A stretch of DNA of 64,000 nucleotides from Emticicia sp040253585 (GCF_040253585.1 NZ_JBELAU010000005.1:310001-374000), one strand, 5' to 3'; shown: positions 45,494 to 54,530, numbered from the stretch's first letter. Notes: generated by a model from the sequence alone, not told the origin. Translations and numbers: made by a program.

Positions 45494-46909
45494 ATGAAAA
45501 TCGAACAAATTTATACGGGTTGTTTGGCACACGCGGCCTATTATCTTGAAAGTAACGGAGAAGCTGCTATTTTCGACCCACTTCGTGAAGTACTACCCTA
45601 CATCAATAAGGCCGAAAAAGATGGAGCAAAAATAAAATTTGTTTTTGAAACCCACTTCCATGCCGATTTTGTGAGCGGTCACCTTGATTTAGCACAAAAA
45701 ACTGGAGCAAAGATTGTTTATGGCCCAACAGCCAAACCAGCTTTCGAGGCTATAATTGCCGAAGATAATCAGATTTTTGAAGTAGGTGCTTGTAAAGTAA
45801 AAGCCATTCATACACCTGGACATACGATGGAAAGTACAACTTATATGCTCATTGATGAAAATGGCAAAGAACATGGCTTAATTACTGGCGACACACTTTT
45901 CATCGGTGATGTTGGTCGTCCAGACTTGGCTCAGCACGTCATTGCCGATTTGACACAAGAAAAACTGGCTGCCCATCTTTTCGACTCTCTTCGTAATAAA
46001 ATTATGCCTTTGTCTGATGATTTGATTGTTTATCCAAATCACGGTGCGGGCAGTGCTTGTGGTAAGAATATGAGCAAAGAAACTACTGACAAACTCGGCA
46101 ATCAGAAAAGATTTAACTATGCTTTACGTGCCAATATGACCAAAGAGGAATTTATTAAAGAAGTTTTGACAGGCCTAACCAATCCGCCAGCCTATTTTCC
46201 GAAAAATGTTTTGATGAATATCAAAGGATATGAAAGTATTGATACGGTTTTGGATAGAGGCGAAAAAGCACTTTCAGCAAGTGAGTTTGAAGTAGTTGCC
46301 AACGAAACCGATGCACTAATTTTGGATAGCCGCCAAACCGATGATTTTGCGGCAGGATTTATTCCGAATAGCATTAATATCGGTCTTGATAGCAACTTTG
46401 CGATGTGGGTGGGTGAATTAATTCCTGATATTAAGCAAGAAATTTTGCTTGTGACTGACGAAGGAAAAGAAGAAGAAACCATCACTCGATTGGCTCGTGT
46501 GGGCTACGACCACGCCATTGGTTTCTTGAAAGGAGGCTTTGAAACGTGGGAAACAGCAGGAAAAGATATTGAAACTGTTGATAGAATTTCGGTAGATGAA
46601 TTTGTTGAAAGATACAAAAACGAACAACCACTCGTAATTGATGTAAGAAAGAAAAGCGAATATGATTCCGAACATATCATTGATGCCATCAATATTCCGC
46701 TCAATGCGATTAATGAACATTTGGCCGAAATACCAAAAGAGAAGCCATTTATTTTGCACTGTGCGGGTGGCTACCGAAGCATGATTGCCGCTTCAATTCT
46801 AAAGCAAAGAGGCTGGGATAATTTTGTTGACGTTCGTGGAGGCTTTGCTGCTATCTCAAAAACCGATGTTCCTAAAACAGCTTACGTTTGTCCAAGCACA
46901 CTTTTGTAG
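45494..46909 (+). CDS. CstB-like persulfide dioxygenase-sulfurtransferase (copy 2)
   Basis: A 471-residue paralogue of the protein at 40809-42221, with the same three domains and intact ETHFHADFVSGH (His54, His56, Asp58, His63), GDTLFIGDVGRPDL and a C-terminal rhodanese Cys423 in HCAGGYRSMI; the middle rhodanese again lacks the Cys. The two copies are closely similar throughout. Copy 2 has its own operator and 3' hairpin (46928-46972), so the two can be expressed separately. The duplication may allow different substrates or dose. Confidence 0.88.
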   Translation: MKIEQIYTGCLAHAAYYLESNGEAAIFDPLREVLPYINKAEKDGAKIKFVFETHFHADFVSGHLDLAQKTGAKIVYGPTAKPAFEAIIAEDNQIFEVGACKVKAIHTPGHTMESTTYMLIDENGKEHGLITGDTLFIGDVGRPDLAQHVIADLTQEKLAAHLFDSLRNKIMPLSDDLIVYPNHGAGSACGKNMSKETTDKLGNQKRFNYALRANMTKEEFIKEVLTGLTNPPAYFPKNVLMNIKGYESIDTVLDRGEKALSASEFEVVANETDALILDSRQTDDFAAGFIPNSINIGLDSNFAMWVGELIPDIKQEILLVTDEGKEEETITRLARVGYDHAIGFLKGGFETWETAGKDIETVDRISVDEFVERYKNEQPLVIDVRKKSEYDSEHIIDAINIPLNAINEHLAEIPKEKPFILHCAGGYRSMIAASILKQRGWDNFVDVRGGFAAISKTDVPKTAYVCPSTLL

Positions 46910-46927
46910 TTGACAAGTAGCTTAGAA

Positions 46928-46972
46928 ATCGCTCGCCATATTTTCATGAAGATAAATATAGCGGGCGATTCT
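46928..46972 (+). terminator. Hairpin after CstB-like gene 2
   Basis: Imperfect 17-bp stem with G:U pairs (arms around AATCGCTCGCCATATTT and AAATATAGCGGGCGATT). Confidence 0.6.
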
Positions 46973-47070
46973 TATTTAGGCATTTTACTTCCCACTCGAA
47001 AACTAAGCCAAATCGTTTTTTGTCCATTGACTACTTAATTCGTAACTTTACAGCAAAAAACACTTTATTA

Positions 47071-48219
47071 ATGATTCCATACGGAAAACAACACATCACC
47101 GATGAAGATATTGCCGCTGTTATAGAAACGCTCAAATCTCCATTTTTGACATCAGGCCCAAAAGTTGCTGAGTTTGAGGCAGCTTTTGCCCAATATATCG
47201 GCTGTAAATATGCCGTTGCGGTAGCAAATGGCACAGCAGCCCTACATATTTCCTGCATGGCTTTGGGTGTAAATGCTTCATCGAAAGTTATAACTACACC
47301 TATAACTTTCTCAGCCTCTGCTAACTGTGTGCGTTATTGTGGCGGTGAAGTTGTCTTTGCTGATATTAATCCCGATACAGTTTTATTGGATATTGACAAG
47401 GTAAGAAACATACTCGAACAACATCCGAAAGGCACTTTTGAAGGAATCATTCCTGTTGACTTTGCTGGCTATCCCGTTGATTTAGAGGCATTTAGAAAAC
47501 TGGCCAATGAATATGATCTATGGATTTTAGAAGACGCTTGTCATGCTCCAGGCGGAAGTTTTATTGATAATTCGGGCAAAAATCATCGATGTGGAGATAG
47601 TTCTTTGGCCGATTTAGCCATTTTTTCATTTCATCCTGTGAAGCACATTGCAACTGGAGAAGGCGGAATGGTGACAACCAATGACGAAGAACTATATAAA
47701 AAGCTTAAGCAATATCGTTCACACGGAATGGTTTATCAAGGCGACTCTGCTTTGATTGAAAATCACGGTGGTTGGTACATGGAATTGCAAGAGTTGGGTT
47801 ATAATTATCGTATGCCTGATGTTCTGTGTAATTTGGGAATTTCGCAGCTAAAGAGAGCTGAAGAAGGTCTTGAAAAACGCCAAGCAATTGCCAAAAGATA
47901 CGATGAAGCCTTTGCTGGAACGAGTGTAAAAACTATTATTCCGCCTAATAATGTGAGTCATGCGTATCACCTTTATGTGATTCAGATTGAAGACCGCAAA
48001 GGTTTGTACGATTACTTACGCACAAAACAAATTTTTGCTCAGGTGCATTATATTCCTGTTCATTTGATGCCTTATTATAAAGGTTTGGGAAGTAAAACGG
48101 GAGATTTTCCGAATGCTGAGAAGTATTATGAGCATTGTTTGAGTATTCCAATATACCCAACATTGACTACTGAAGAACAAGCGTTTGTTATTTCGGAAAT
48201 ATTGGATTTTGTGAAATAA
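47071..48219 (+). CDS. pseC: DegT/DnrJ/EryC1 sugar aminotransferase, PseC-like
   Basis: A 382-residue PLP enzyme that closely follows PseC: MIPYGKQHITDEDIAAVIETLKSPFLTSGP, NGTAALHISCMAL, the lysine site in FSFHPVKHIATGEGGMVTTND and NYRMPDVLCNLGISQL. PseC makes UDP-4-amino-4,6-dideoxy-N-acetyl-altrosamine for pseudaminic acid-type sugars. No other pse genes are in the window, so the symbol is by similarity. The start at 47071 fits the family; upstream residues from 47020 do not. Confidence 0.8.
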   Translation: MIPYGKQHITDEDIAAVIETLKSPFLTSGPKVAEFEAAFAQYIGCKYAVAVANGTAALHISCMALGVNASSKVITTPITFSASANCVRYCGGEVVFADINPDTVLLDIDKVRNILEQHPKGTFEGIIPVDFAGYPVDLEAFRKLANEYDLWILEDACHAPGGSFIDNSGKNHRCGDSSLADLAIFSFHPVKHIATGEGGMVTTNDEELYKKLKQYRSHGMVYQGDSALIENHGGWYMELQELGYNYRMPDVLCNLGISQLKRAEEGLEKRQAIAKRYDEAFAGTSVKTIIPPNNVSHAYHLYVIQIEDRKGLYDYLRTKQIFAQVHYIPVHLMPYYKGLGSKTGDFPNAEKYYEHCLSIPIYPTLTTEEQAFVISEILDFVK

Positions 48220-48234
48220 TTTTTCTTTTATACG

Positions 48235-48256
48235 GAGACGTTGCATGCAACGTCTC
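48235..48256. repeat. 22-bp perfect palindrome
   Basis: GAGACGTTGCATGCAACGTC plus TC, fully self-complementary, between converging genes. It resembles a GAGACGTTGCATGCAACGTC element that I recall as a common dispersed palindrome, and it may also act as a terminator here. Confidence 0.75.
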
Positions 48257-48279
48257 TACCAAATTTCTACAAAACAAAA

Positions 48280-49275
48280 CTACAATTTGGCATTGACCAA
48301 ATCCAACCACATTTGTTTTCCTTCACAATTCCAATGCGAATCACCTTTTTCGTAAAGAACTTTCTTTGATTTATGATAAGGTGTATAAATATCAAGAAAA
48401 GGAGTTTTTAAATCTGAATGTTGATGTATTCTTTCAATTAAGTGATTATATTCTCCTAAATCCGTCCCGAGAATCGAAGTTTTATTTGGAATAATAGATA
48501 GATAAACTTCATCAAAACCTGTTTTTTTGTAGAATTGATAAGTTTCATTCACGTTCTGAACCATCAACTTTATTTCTTCCTCAGAAATTTCATCAAAACA
48601 CGAATTGATCCCCGAAGGCTGGGCATCTACTTTATATAAAAGGTATTTTTCATCTTTTGAAAGCATCACTTTTTCATCAAGTCGGTTAAATAATTTCCAG
48701 TTTAGCCAAGCCTTCCATTCTTTAAAGGTCAAGAAAAAATCTGATGAAAAAAGTATTGATTCGTGGCGTTCGGTATTATATGGCACCTCATAATTTAAAA
48801 CCTTTTCTTTCAGAGTTTCTTCTTTGTTTTTTTTCAAAATAGGTTGATTTACAGATACTTGTAGATTAGTAAAAGGTTTTGCAAATCGTTCTCGGAAATG
48901 GCGTTCAACAGTTTCAATAATTAAAATATTTCGTTTTGAAGTATCCAATTTTACATTAACTGTATCAGTAATAAAATATCTATTGTAGTTGTCTAAGCCT
49001 TTAAAATGATTCTTTTCGATGCGTTCTTTTTCTGTAAAACTATCACCCATAATTATCAGCGAAGTATTTCCAGATTGCGTTTTTTGTGGAACAGAGCATT
49101 GCTCCAACGGTGCTTTAAACTGTGCCAAATTCGACATACGGTATAAATCACCATAGCGGTAATCATCTTGAGTAATTCCGTTTTCATGCAGCCACTTAGC
49201 CACAGAACCCGAAAACCCTAAGTACCAAAGTAGCGAAAATACTATTAATGCTCCTAAACGAAATATCTTTTTCAT
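48280..49275 (-). CDS. AlgJ/AlgX-like SGNH-type acetylation partner
   Basis: A 331-residue protein with one N-terminal membrane helix (KKIFRLGALIVFSLLWYLGFSG). The remaining periplasmic part has a Ser motif LIIMGDSFTE and a C-terminal Asp-His motif EKGDSHWNCEGKQMW, the layout of AlgJ/AlgX/DltD-like acyltransfer proteins. I choose the ATG at 49275 over an upstream frame opening at 49311. Its gene lies just after the MBOAT gene, the usual partner. Confidence 0.72.
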   Translation of the reverse strand: MKKIFRLGALIVFSLLWYLGFSGSVAKWLHENGITQDDYRYGDLYRMSNLAQFKAPLEQCSVPQKTQSGNTSLIIMGDSFTEKERIEKNHFKGLDNYNRYFITDTVNVKLDTSKRNILIIETVERHFRERFAKPFTNLQVSVNQPILKKNKEETLKEKVLNYEVPYNTERHESILFSSDFFLTFKEWKAWLNWKLFNRLDEKVMLSKDEKYLLYKVDAQPSGINSCFDEISEEEIKLMVQNVNETYQFYKKTGFDEVYLSIIPNKTSILGTDLGEYNHLIERIHQHSDLKTPFLDIYTPYHKSKKVLYEKGDSHWNCEGKQMWLDLVNAKL

Positions 49276-49314
49276 TATAAAAATCGAATTGAAAACTGCG
49301 ATTCTTGCCACAGA

Positions 49315-50724
49315 TTAAAACTGAAAATAAATAAACTGATTTGAGGTAAATACACCCAAAAAGTAGCAAAGCACTAATAAAACTGTAAATTTCAAGTAAA
49401 ACTGAGGAGTGTTTTGAGTGCGTATTTGCATCATAAATTTATCTTTTAAGAGCAAAACCGCAATCAAAAACCAACAAAATGCCATTTCGTTGACACCAAA
49501 CGGCGTTGCAACTGAGCTGTAAGTATTGATATGTAGAATCTTTGATAAAATTATCTTTGCATTACTCATACCTTTTGCACGGAAAAATACCCAAGTCAGC
49601 ATCACTAATAAAAAAGTAAAAGCTAAATTGAAGGTACTGATAATGTTTTTTGAGAAATATTTTTCAGCGTTGAAAGGAGTATATTTCTTGCGAATTTGTG
49701 CCAAAACTAAATAAATTCCGTGTAATGCTCCCCAAACAATGTATGTCCAAGCAGCACCATGCCACAAACCACTCATCATAAATACAAAGAAAAGATTAAA
49801 GTATTTGCGAAACTCTCCTACCCGATTTCCACCGAGCGGAATATACAAATAATCTCTGAACCAACCCGACAGCGAAATATGCCAACGACGCCAAAATTCA
49901 TTGATTGATTTGGCAAAATACGGGGCTTCAAAGTTTTCCATTAGCCTAAAGCCCATCACACGAGCCGCACCAATGGCAATATCTGAATATCCTGAAAAAT
50001 CGCAATAAATCTGAAATGTAAAGAAAATTGTGGCCACCAAAAGCGTAAGTCCATTGTGGTCATAGGGGTTATCGTATGAATAATCAACGACCATCGCAAG
50101 GCGGTCAGCAATGACTACTTTTTTGAACATTCCCCAAGCCATTCGCATCAAACCAGCCTTCAAGTTTTCAAAATCATACTCAAATTTCTTATGAAACTGC
50201 CAAAGTACATTTTGCGGCCGTTCGATTGGGCCTGCAACTAATTGCGGGTAAAACATGACATAAAGGGCATAGATCGCAAAATCTTTTTCAGCTTTTTCAT
50301 TGCCACGATAGACCTCAATCGTATAACTCATGGCTTGAAATGTATGAAATGACAGCCCAATTGGCAATAATATCTTCAATAATTCAAGTTGGGTTGATGA
50401 CCCTAAATGAAAGAAAACATTGTTGATATTTTCGATGAAGAAATTATAATATTTAAAATAAGCCAAAAAACCGATATTTGAGATTAAACTTAGCACCAAA
50501 AGCCATTTTCTTCGGCTACCTTCGGCATTTTCAATCCAAATTCCTGCATAATAATCAACTACAATCGTGACAAATAGAATAAGAATGTAAATTGGTTGAA
50601 AAACCGCATAAAAATAACAACTCGCTAAAAGTAAAAGCCAGATTCGTCCACGATGTGGCAGACTAAAATAAGCCAAAGTAACAACTATGAAGAAAAAAAT
50701 AAATTGTAGCGAATTGAATAACAT
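49315..50724 (-). CDS. MBOAT-family membrane O-acyltransferase (AlgI-like)
   Basis: A 469-residue membrane enzyme with about ten helices and MBOAT landmarks: GLSFHTFQAMSYTIEVYRG, PQLVAGPIERP, FWRRWHISLSGWFRDYLYIPLGG and the catalytic His in MSGLWHGAAWTYIVWG. AlgI-type enzymes move acetyl groups across the membrane to a periplasmic partner that acylates a surface polysaccharide. The gene downstream is that partner. The PseC-like enzyme beyond fits a surface-sugar theme. Confidence 0.92.
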   Translation of the reverse strand: MLFNSLQFIFFFIVVTLAYFSLPHRGRIWLLLLASCYFYAVFQPIYILILFVTIVVDYYAGIWIENAEGSRRKWLLVLSLISNIGFLAYFKYYNFFIENINNVFFHLGSSTQLELLKILLPIGLSFHTFQAMSYTIEVYRGNEKAEKDFAIYALYVMFYPQLVAGPIERPQNVLWQFHKKFEYDFENLKAGLMRMAWGMFKKVVIADRLAMVVDYSYDNPYDHNGLTLLVATIFFTFQIYCDFSGYSDIAIGAARVMGFRLMENFEAPYFAKSINEFWRRWHISLSGWFRDYLYIPLGGNRVGEFRKYFNLFFVFMMSGLWHGAAWTYIVWGALHGIYLVLAQIRKKYTPFNAEKYFSKNIISTFNLAFTFLLVMLTWVFFRAKGMSNAKIILSKILHINTYSSVATPFGVNEMAFCWFLIAVLLLKDKFMMQIRTQNTPQFYLKFTVLLVLCYFLGVFTSNQFIYFQF

Positions 50725-50850
50725 TGAATGCTGATAAGTATCTGATTGCTGATTTTATATCCAAAGTTCAGCTTAAATATTAAAGTTTCAAAGCATTTTA
50801 GCTTCTAATCAGCATTTTTCATTTTTTCTTGATGTTTTTTCCAGATGATA

Positions 50851-50882
50851 TTTGACTTTTAAAATCTAAAACACTATCTTTG
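50851..50882 (+). promoter_or_regulatory. tRNA-Arg promoter
   Basis: TTTG at 50851-50854 and TATCTTTG at 50875-50882 with a 20-bp spacer, the full Bacteroidota consensus, ending 12 bp before the tRNA. Confidence 0.8.
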
Positions 50883-50894
50883 CACCATGATTAC

Positions 50895-50968
50895 GGTTCC
50901 ATAGCTCAGCTGGATAGAGCAACAGATTTCTAATCTGTGGGTCATAGGTTCGAATCCTATTGGAATCA
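50895..50968 (+). tRNA. tRNA-Arg (anticodon TCT)
   Basis: A full cloverleaf: acceptor GGTTCCA with TGGAATC (one G:U pair), D arm GCTC-AGCTGGATA-GAGC, anticodon stem ACAGA/TCTGT with loop TTTCTAA, and a T arm with GGTTCGAATCC. No CCA is encoded. The neighbouring integrase gene makes its 3' end the likely attachment site of the prophage. Confidence 0.95.
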
Positions 50969-51002
50969 CAAATAAAAATCTTATTCTAAGTCATTTAGTA
51001 GG

Positions 51003-51029
51003 AAAAGCAGGCTCAACGGCCTGCTTTTT
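51003..51029 (+). terminator. Terminator after tRNA-Arg
   Basis: AAAAGCAGGC / GCCTGCTTTT with a 6-nt loop and trailing T residues. Confidence 0.85.
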
Positions 51030-51152
51030 ATGTTTTTGAGCAATTTTTTCACAATAGTACCGATTAATAAATAAATCCGAAAGTTGCTCACATTTTTGGC
51101 TTCTTGCTCACATGTTGTAATGGACTTGGCTCACCAAACACATACAACAAAA

Positions 51153-52481
51153 ATGAAACACAAAAAAATGCTAAATGTGCATTTCTTTCTGCTCAACGCC
51201 GAGTCAAATCAAAATCCAGACAAAGCCCTCACAATCAAGTATCAGCTCGAAATCGAAGGACAAAAACGAGATACCTCAATCTCAACAAGTATCAAAATCC
51301 CTCACAAATTTTGGTGGGCCTACAAACCAAACCAGCTCGAAGCACCTCCCATCAGCGACGACGGTCAGCCTCAATTCGTCATCAACACCTATTTCGAGGC
51401 CGAACACATCAACAAAAAGTTGATGCAAATCCGTCAGGCGTACAAAGAAATCTTTGCATCCCTGCAAATTCTCAGCAACGACAACCCCTCTTATTATCAG
51501 CTCAGAGAAATGTACGACCACGAAAACCGAGGTGTCAAACGCAAGATTATACCAAGATTCCTCGAAGTGCTCGACGAAATGCTTGTTACCTACAACAAAA
51601 AACGCAGGTGGGACAAAGGCACATTCAAAAACTATCAAATCCGCAGAAAAAACATCGAAACCTTTTTCAAAGCAAAAAGGTACTCAAAACTGCTCGTCAC
51701 CGAAGTAAAATACAAACACATCGAAGAGCTGATCGACTGGATGGACCTCCAAACTGACGAACAAAATAATCAGCTCTATGGTCAAGACCACCGAAACAAA
51801 CACGCAACATGTATGAAAACCGTGCTTGACTTTGCCGTCAACCGTGAGTATCTACCCACAATGCCAGTCGCAAAACTGCAGCTGGAGTATAGCACCCCAA
51901 AGCCACCAAATTATTTACGAAGAAAAGAAAGGCTTATAATTGAGAACTGCGATGCTCCCTCAGTCGAGCGTATCAAAGATGTTGCAATTTTCCTAATGTA
52001 CACTGGTTTCAGTTATGTAGATTATATGGCTTTAACCGAAGACTCGCTTGATGGGCTATGTTGGAAAGTACAACGAGACAAATCCGATATCTATGCCCTA
52101 CCACCACTTTTTCCGCAGGCTGCAAAAATCATCGAAAAGTATGGAGGCATCAGCAAGCTCCCAAAATACCACATTTCAGACCTAAACAAGGGCTTGAAAC
52201 ACTTAGGAGACTTTGCCAAAATACACGAAAAAACAGTTGGTTTTTCACTTTCATCCTCAGTTTTTCGTGAAACCTTCGCTTCAATGCTCGAAAACGAATT
52301 CATGCTTGATCGTAAACTCATAAAATTTATGATGGGTCACAAGCACGAAAGGCAGCTAAACAATTACAGTACTGTTCAAGGTGGCAAAATTATCCACGAA
52401 ATGTTTAAAGCCTCCGATACACAAACTAATATTGTGCATCAAGAATATAAACATTTCATTGAAAAATTGAAAGCGGCATAA
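51153..52481 (+). CDS. Tyrosine recombinase (phage integrase), divergent
   Basis: A 442-residue integrase with an arm-binding N-terminus (LTIKYQLEIEGQKRDTSISTSI), a SAM-like core-binding domain (about 130-235) and a C-terminal catalytic domain with FRETFASML, FMMGHKHERQLNNYSTV and the Tyr nucleophile. Box I reads MYTGFSYVDYMAL, without the usual Arg, as in several Bacteroidota recombinases, and the usual His before FRETF is Ser. The frame opens at 51084 with TTG; I take the ATG at 51153. It lies beside tRNA-Arg, the inferred integration site. Confidence 0.88.
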   Translation: MKHKKMLNVHFFLLNAESNQNPDKALTIKYQLEIEGQKRDTSISTSIKIPHKFWWAYKPNQLEAPPISDDGQPQFVINTYFEAEHINKKLMQIRQAYKEIFASLQILSNDNPSYYQLREMYDHENRGVKRKIIPRFLEVLDEMLVTYNKKRRWDKGTFKNYQIRRKNIETFFKAKRYSKLLVTEVKYKHIEELIDWMDLQTDEQNNQLYGQDHRNKHATCMKTVLDFAVNREYLPTMPVAKLQLEYSTPKPPNYLRRKERLIIENCDAPSVERIKDVAIFLMYTGFSYVDYMALTEDSLDGLCWKVQRDKSDIYALPPLFPQAAKIIEKYGGISKLPKYHISDLNKGLKHLGDFAKIHEKTVGFSLSSSVFRETFASMLENEFMLDRKLIKFMMGHKHERQLNNYSTVQGGKIIHEMFKASDTQTNIVHQEYKHFIEKLKAA

Positions 52482-52506
52482 AAAAGGGGCATCATTGCCC
52501 CTTTTT
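52481..52506. terminator. Bidirectional terminator
   Basis: AAAAAGGGGC-atcatt-GCCCCTTTTT between the converging integrase and collagen-like genes. Confidence 0.88.
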
Positions 52507-52507
52507 C

Positions 52508-53083
52508 TTACAAATTACAAAGTGATTTAAGTTCTTCCCAAGACACATCCTTTCTTATCCTTCCAGCTTTTATTCCTTTTACCTTCACTAATCGGAATGA
52601 AAACGTAGCTCCCGGCGGAACAACAGTCTCATTCTCAATATACAGTGTAGATGATAAATAATTGTAACTACAATCAAGCTTTACGAAATCTTTTTTATCG
52701 GTCGTATATGAATATCCTCGAAATGGTAATGGTGAAATTATTCCATTACTATTGATAAATAAAAATACAAATTCATCAGGAGCTATTCTGCTTTTAGGTG
52801 AATAAATTCCGATAACACTAATATCTTCCGTAAAATCCTCGTAAGTAGCACCAAGTGCATCAACTCCATTTCTGCCATCTTTTCCATTCACACCGGCGGG
52901 ACCGGCGGGACCAGCAGGACCGGCAGGACCAGCAGGACCGACAGGACCAGCAGGACCTATTGGTCCTGCCGGCCCAATAGCACCTCTTGGACCTTGTGAA
53001 CCTTCCGGTCCAACTTCTCCTTGTTCCCCTTTACATCCAATTAAAAAAGAAATAACCAGCAGCGTAGAAAGTAACTTTTGCAT
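52508..53083 (-). CDS. Collagen-like lipoprotein
   Basis: A 191-residue lipoprotein (lipobox FLIGC, Cys17). Residues 19 to about 75 are uninterrupted Gly-X-Y triplets (GEQGEVGPEGSQGPRGAIGP then GPA repeats) that should form a collagen triple helix. The remaining 115 residues look like a beta-rich globular head. It is last in the prophage structural gene run, or a host-modifying lysogenic gene between tail genes and integrase. Confidence 0.8.
   Translation of the reverse strand: MQKLLSTLLVISFLIGCKGEQGEVGPEGSQGPRGAIGPAGPIGPAGPVGPAGPAGPAGPAGPAGVNGKDGRNGVDALGATYEDFTEDISVIGIYSPKSRIAPDEFVFLFINSNGIISPLPFRGYSYTTDKKDFVKLDCSYNYLSSTLYIENETVVPPGATFSFRLVKVKGIKAGRIRKDVSWEELKSLCNL
52891..52985 (-). repeat. 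9-bp tandem repeat encoding Gly-Pro-Ala-type triplets
   Basis: Units such as GGACCAGCA/GGACCGGCA in tandem; variation in unit number would change collagen length without shifting frame. Confidence 0.8.
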
Positions 53084-53126
53084 ATTGTGTTTAGTTTTAG
53101 TTAGCTGGCAATTTACACAACCAATT

Positions 53127-54530
53127 TTACATTTTCCACAAATCCAAAATTACTTTATTATTCGGTAGCTGAATCTGTTGATTCCCGATCAAATAATTAT
53201 TCCCCTGAGCATGAATCGCAAAAGCCGCATCAAAGCCTTTTCTGTGGCTATCTATAACCGAAATATCATAAGCCGATAGCGTCGCTGGAGTGGTCGTCGA
53301 GTGCGTATTTCTCCTAAATCTCTCATATCTGGCATAGAAATTCGCCGCCAAACTTGCCATGCTCAAGCTCACACCCCCGTATGTATTACTCGCTTTCGGG
53401 CTTCCCGAAACCAAGCCTTCAAAAAACAAAAGCCTTGGAGCAAACTTATTATTTCCTTGATTAAACTGCGGAGAAATCCCAACCTGTTCAGTTTTAGGCA
53501 CCGCTCCGTTCATCAGCAAGCTCGAAAACTTAGTCTTAATCGGAAACAGCTGCTCACCTTCACTACCAATCGCCGAGCTGTACTTCTCAAAAAATGTCGG
53601 AACTGGCTTCAAAGAAGCATCATTAGTGTCCAACTCACACTCAAGCTCAATTCTGTTATCGAGCACAGGTGCTTTGTTTGTCAATCTCGGAAACTTATTC
53701 GACCAATCCCTTACCACCGCCTGAGCCAGCATTACATCTACAAACTCAATCGAAAGTTCTCGCTTGTTTGTATCAAAAAACAAAGCAAGATTAAACATCT
53801 TTCGTAGCTCCTTCAAAAAATCAGGAATCGAAATTTCTGGCAAATGATTAGCATAACTAATGTTTGTAGCTCCATCGAGCGAGAAAGTATTATACAAAAT
53901 CAACCTTTGAACTCGCAAATCCGAAAAGAAACTGCCCTTTATTTTTATGTCGCAAATCTCACCAATTCGCTTCAAAACATACCTCAAAAACATCATCGGC
54001 ACTTTCGGGCCAGCCGTATAGGCACCATCAACGTAGTTATTCACAAAACCCAAATAGCTAATAGAGCCACCATTTGTGCCATAAAATGCAGGATTTTCAA
54101 TCGTCGGAAAACAAAATTTGGCCGTCATCGGGTCAGGATTGGCATTCAAAACACCTGGTATTGCTTCGCTCCCAAAAGGCAGCATATTAAGAGTCGTTTT
54201 CTGATAATCGCCAAAAATCTCACCCAAATTTTGAGTATAGAATACCACAAAACCTGAGCTCGAAACACTCTTGAGCTGAACAAATCCTCTCTCGATAACT
54301 CGCCCCGCAAAACTCAGCTCAGCGTAATATTTTTTGAAATTATACCTTACTTGCGGATGCCCATAATTACTGAAAATCTTATTATTCGCATCGCACCATG
54401 GCAGTACAAAATCAAGCATTTTTGCCCCACGCACGCTATCAAAATCAAGCATGGGATTATACCTTTGCAGTAAGTAATTTTTTCCCTGGCTAATTACTGC
54501 AGTCTTACCGTCGATTGTTAGATTGAACAT
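53127..54530 (-). CDS. Phage tail hub-like protein
   Basis: A 467-residue protein with no membrane segment or signal. It lies 5 bp after the tape measure gene in the same direction, the position where phages encode distal tail or baseplate hub proteins. Segments such as IPDFLKELRKMFNLALFFDTNKRELSIEFVDVM suggest the two-barrel fold of hub proteins, but this rests mainly on position. I recognise no named family. Confidence 0.55.
   Translation of the reverse strand: MFNLTIDGKTAVISQGKNYLLQRYNPMLDFDSVRGAKMLDFVLPWCDANNKIFSNYGHPQVRYNFKKYYAELSFAGRVIERGFVQLKSVSSSGFVVFYTQNLGEIFGDYQKTTLNMLPFGSEAIPGVLNANPDPMTAKFCFPTIENPAFYGTNGGSISYLGFVNNYVDGAYTAGPKVPMMFLRYVLKRIGEICDIKIKGSFFSDLRVQRLILYNTFSLDGATNISYANHLPEISIPDFLKELRKMFNLALFFDTNKRELSIEFVDVMLAQAVVRDWSNKFPRLTNKAPVLDNRIELECELDTNDASLKPVPTFFEKYSSAIGSEGEQLFPIKTKFSSLLMNGAVPKTEQVGISPQFNQGNNKFAPRLLFFEGLVSGSPKASNTYGGVSLSMASLAANFYARYERFRRNTHSTTTPATLSAYDISVIDSHRKGFDAAFAIHAQGNNYLIGNQQIQLPNNKVILDLWKM

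Noticed and set aside
51104..51757. Long plus-strand frame inside the integrase gene
   Set aside because: It is a shifted shadow of the integrase frame with basic, low-complexity translation.
52891..52985. CRISPR-like array of short GC-rich repeats
   Set aside because: Units are 9 bp, contiguous and in frame with a Gly-X-Y protein; no spacers.
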